A stretch of DNA of 64,000 nucleotides from Volvox africanus. Its lineage: Eukaryota > Chlorophyta > Chlorophyceae > Chlamydomonadales > Volvocaceae. The notes under the pieces are model-generated. The model worked only from the letters and a program-made list of their open reading frames with translations. It was not told where the DNA came from and did not search any database. The position numbers and the translations under genes are program-made. The DNA lies in assembly GCA_030268105.1 (NCBI GenBank), contig BSDZ01000008.1:496001-560000 (forward strand). Reading direction: 5' to 3'. Below are positions 62,062-64,000 of this stretch, in pieces. Numbering within the stretch: the stretch's first letter is position 1; every line of letters begins with the position of its first letter.

Positions 62062-63874
62062 GCTGGAAGGCTCTGGAATTGACTTGGGGAGCGCTCCAAA
62101 GCTGTGAGGTGCAGCAACCCCAGCTCAAGCCGCTTCTTCAGGCAGCCATGGCTGAGGCCGCACGGCTTGGTGTCCCGACCCTGGTGATACGACAGTTAGA
62201 TGTGGATGAAGTTGTGGGGCGCTGTGTCGCTCTGGCGCTCAGCGGATTTCCCAACTTCAAGACAATAAAGCTAAGAGAGCTGAACCTCTACGATGAAGCC
62301 ATGGGTGAGCGTGAGAGCCTAGGAGAGGTGCAGGCGGGACTAAACCCGATTTAACCTGATTTAACCCAATCTAACCCGGAAAGTCGAAATGGGACCTCCC
62401 AAGGAAGACGATAGAAGTAATGTGGCGAGGGCTGGGCGCCTGAATTATATGGAGCACATACACACACGTACAACAAGCAGTTATTTCATGGGTCAGGCAG
62501 GATATGAGAAATATACTGCCAACAGTGAGACAGGGTACGGCACTCTGCTGCTGGACGAGCAAGTGAGGAGTGAGTGAAGGCCGATGGATATATATATAGC
62601 TATCAGACCACTATAGCGGTATATACCGCGATCTGAGATAGCGGGTTTATTCCAATGGCCGGCGCCTAGGTAGCGACCAGGGTAATATTGGTGCACAGTG
62701 CAGATATACTAAAGTGCATCTCACTCTCACTCATTACACGTCTCACATCTCTCATCACTTTGATATGCGATATATTTAGATCAAATATTAGGGCGCTGAG
62801 GCGCCGCGAGTGGAATTAGCGTTGTAATTTGAGCCCTGGAGCGGGAAGCGATGAGGATAGATGGATGAAAGTCAATAATCGGGCCCCGAAAAAGTACGGA
62901 AGTTTCAGGGAACGAAGCTCCCTCCCTGGAGGGGTGTCTGGGACGATGATTATTGAGGAGGATGTACATGGGGGAGGAAAAGTAGGGTTGTTTAGCTGGT
63001 TCCGTTAAGAAACAGATCTGCGACAAGGGGTCGTTGGGGGACGGCCCCGCAGTGGGGAGGGTTTTGCGACCCAATAGTCAACGTGCCGTTGCAACGACAA
63101 ACTGACCAAGTACGACTGTGCCTTCCTTGTTTTGAAGCAAACGCAACGACTAACTGCCGCTAATTTTGTCTAAATTAAATTTTGACCGGATGGTCTTATG
63201 CACCGTGAACCCCCAACAGGCCATCTCAGCGGCGCTCTTCACTCCGCCGATCACGTGCGGAACCTGGTGTTGGACTCGGTGTGGGCGAGTGTGGGCGGCT
63301 GGAGCGCGCTGGCAGCAGCCATAAAAGTCAACAACAGCCTAACGACCTTACGGTGGGATTGCCAAGGACTTAGGGTTTGAACGCCGTTGCTCATTGTCCT
63401 TGAACGACAATGAAAATATTTAATGTAAAATAAGTTGATATTAATTATTCCAATCATGACATAATATATAATGTGACATTATTCATGACGATGTACACAT
63501 AAATTTTAAACAATATACCTTAGTATAGATAGATAGATAGGTAGATAGATAGATATTTACTGTTGCACCAGATGCTGTGCTCTACTTACATCGGATCTTC
63601 ATGCCGTACAAAGCCGCAAGTCAAGAAATGATATTACCCCCTCATGCATGTCACCAGCGTCTCAGCGGCCCACGGATGCCTGGGTGCACGGTGTGATGGT
63701 GTGTGTGTGTGTGTTACGTGTTTTGCGATCTCCCCATTCAGGATGCGGTACTGCCCGGGGCCTGCTGCGCTGTCGGCGCTCTGTTCGTTGGCGGCGGACC
63801 AGCAAGGTCGTTTGGAGGCCCTCCAGTTGGCTCGAAACTCACTGGGAAGCAGCGGGGTGGAGGAACTCTGTCAG
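62062..63874 (+). CDS. Leucine-rich-repeat protein, partial (continues beyond the window)
   Basis: Three exons in matching phases: 62062-62304, 63220-63352 and 63742-63874. The second contains VRNLVLDSVWASVGGWSALA then AAIKVNNSLTTLR. The third contains RLEALQLARNSLGSSGVEEL, a clear ribonuclease-inhibitor/NLRC-type repeat of about 28 residues. The first exon is helical (LKPLLQAAMAEAARLGVPTL) and ends in one more leucine-rich stretch (KTIKLRELNLYDEAMG). No NACHT or other effector domain is visible. The start lies upstream and was not found; the last donor (CAG|GTGCCG) points to exons past the window end. Confidence 0.75.
63518..63557. repeat. (GATA)n microsatellite
   Basis: GATA tetranucleotides with one GGTA variant in an LRR-gene intron. 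Confidence 0.9.
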
Positions 63875-64000
63875 GTGCCGGTGCAGAGCCGGGGATTGAG
63901 GATGTGGGACGGATGTACGGAATGCTGGTGGTTAGTGGTTGGTGGTTGGGGCGTTGCTATCTTATCATAATTCGTGAGTAATAATAGTACTTTTCTTCAA

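Overview
The window is nuclear DNA of a chlorophycean (volvocalean-type) green alga. Its genes are built from many short exons with GT-AG introns. They encode a chloroplast [FeFe]-hydrogenase with its maturases, a plant-type three-repeat paladin, an FHA-TDP1 and a plastid-style GPR1/FUN34/YaaH (GFY) protein. Two 3' ends carry TGTAA, the poly(A) signal used by Chlamydomonas and Volvox. Intergenic DNA and introns are full of microsatellites and decayed retroelements. I cannot name the species.

Layout. 1-704: part of an unrecognised minus-strand gene. 4095-5745 (-): GFY acetate/succinate transporter-like protein. 9450-29559 (-): a hydrogenase block of three complete, co-oriented genes, read as hydG (24300-29559), then hydF (15625-19667), then hydA (9450-13290). 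31484-34747 (+): a B3-domain DNA-binding protein with proline-valine repeats and one in-frame stop. 36000-37400: protein-like open stretches without a family match. 38140-52469 (-): a 31-exon paladin-like phosphatase whose third repeat has lost its catalytic cysteine. About 54600-55400 (-): part of a Cys-loop (pentameric ligand-gated channel) gene. 56292-61182 (-): tyrosyl-DNA phosphodiesterase 1 with an N-terminal FHA domain. 62062-63874 (+): exons of a leucine-rich-repeat protein that runs off the window.

How the genes fit together. HydA is the hydrogenase. HydG (radical SAM tyrosine lyase) makes the CO/CN-bearing precursor, and HydF (GTPase scaffold) assembles the 2Fe subcluster. All three begin with plastid-transit-like N-termini. 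HydF has its own start and transit peptide. In Chlamydomonas HydF is the C-terminal half of a HydEF fusion, and no HydE-coding segment is visible anywhere in these 64 kb. The acetate-transporter-like gene beside hydA may be functionally linked to fermentation, but that is inference.

The most striking anomaly lies 0.3-0.9 kb upstream of hydF, at about 19970-20530. An AT-rich patch carries the 5' third of a bacterial dprA, closest in style to Rickettsiales, joined head-on to a fragment of an IS1-family insA. LINE debris and a long near-perfect hairpin follow within 2 kb. I read this as an old bacterial (probably endosymbiont) insertion between hydG and hydF, but an assembly chimera must be excluded.
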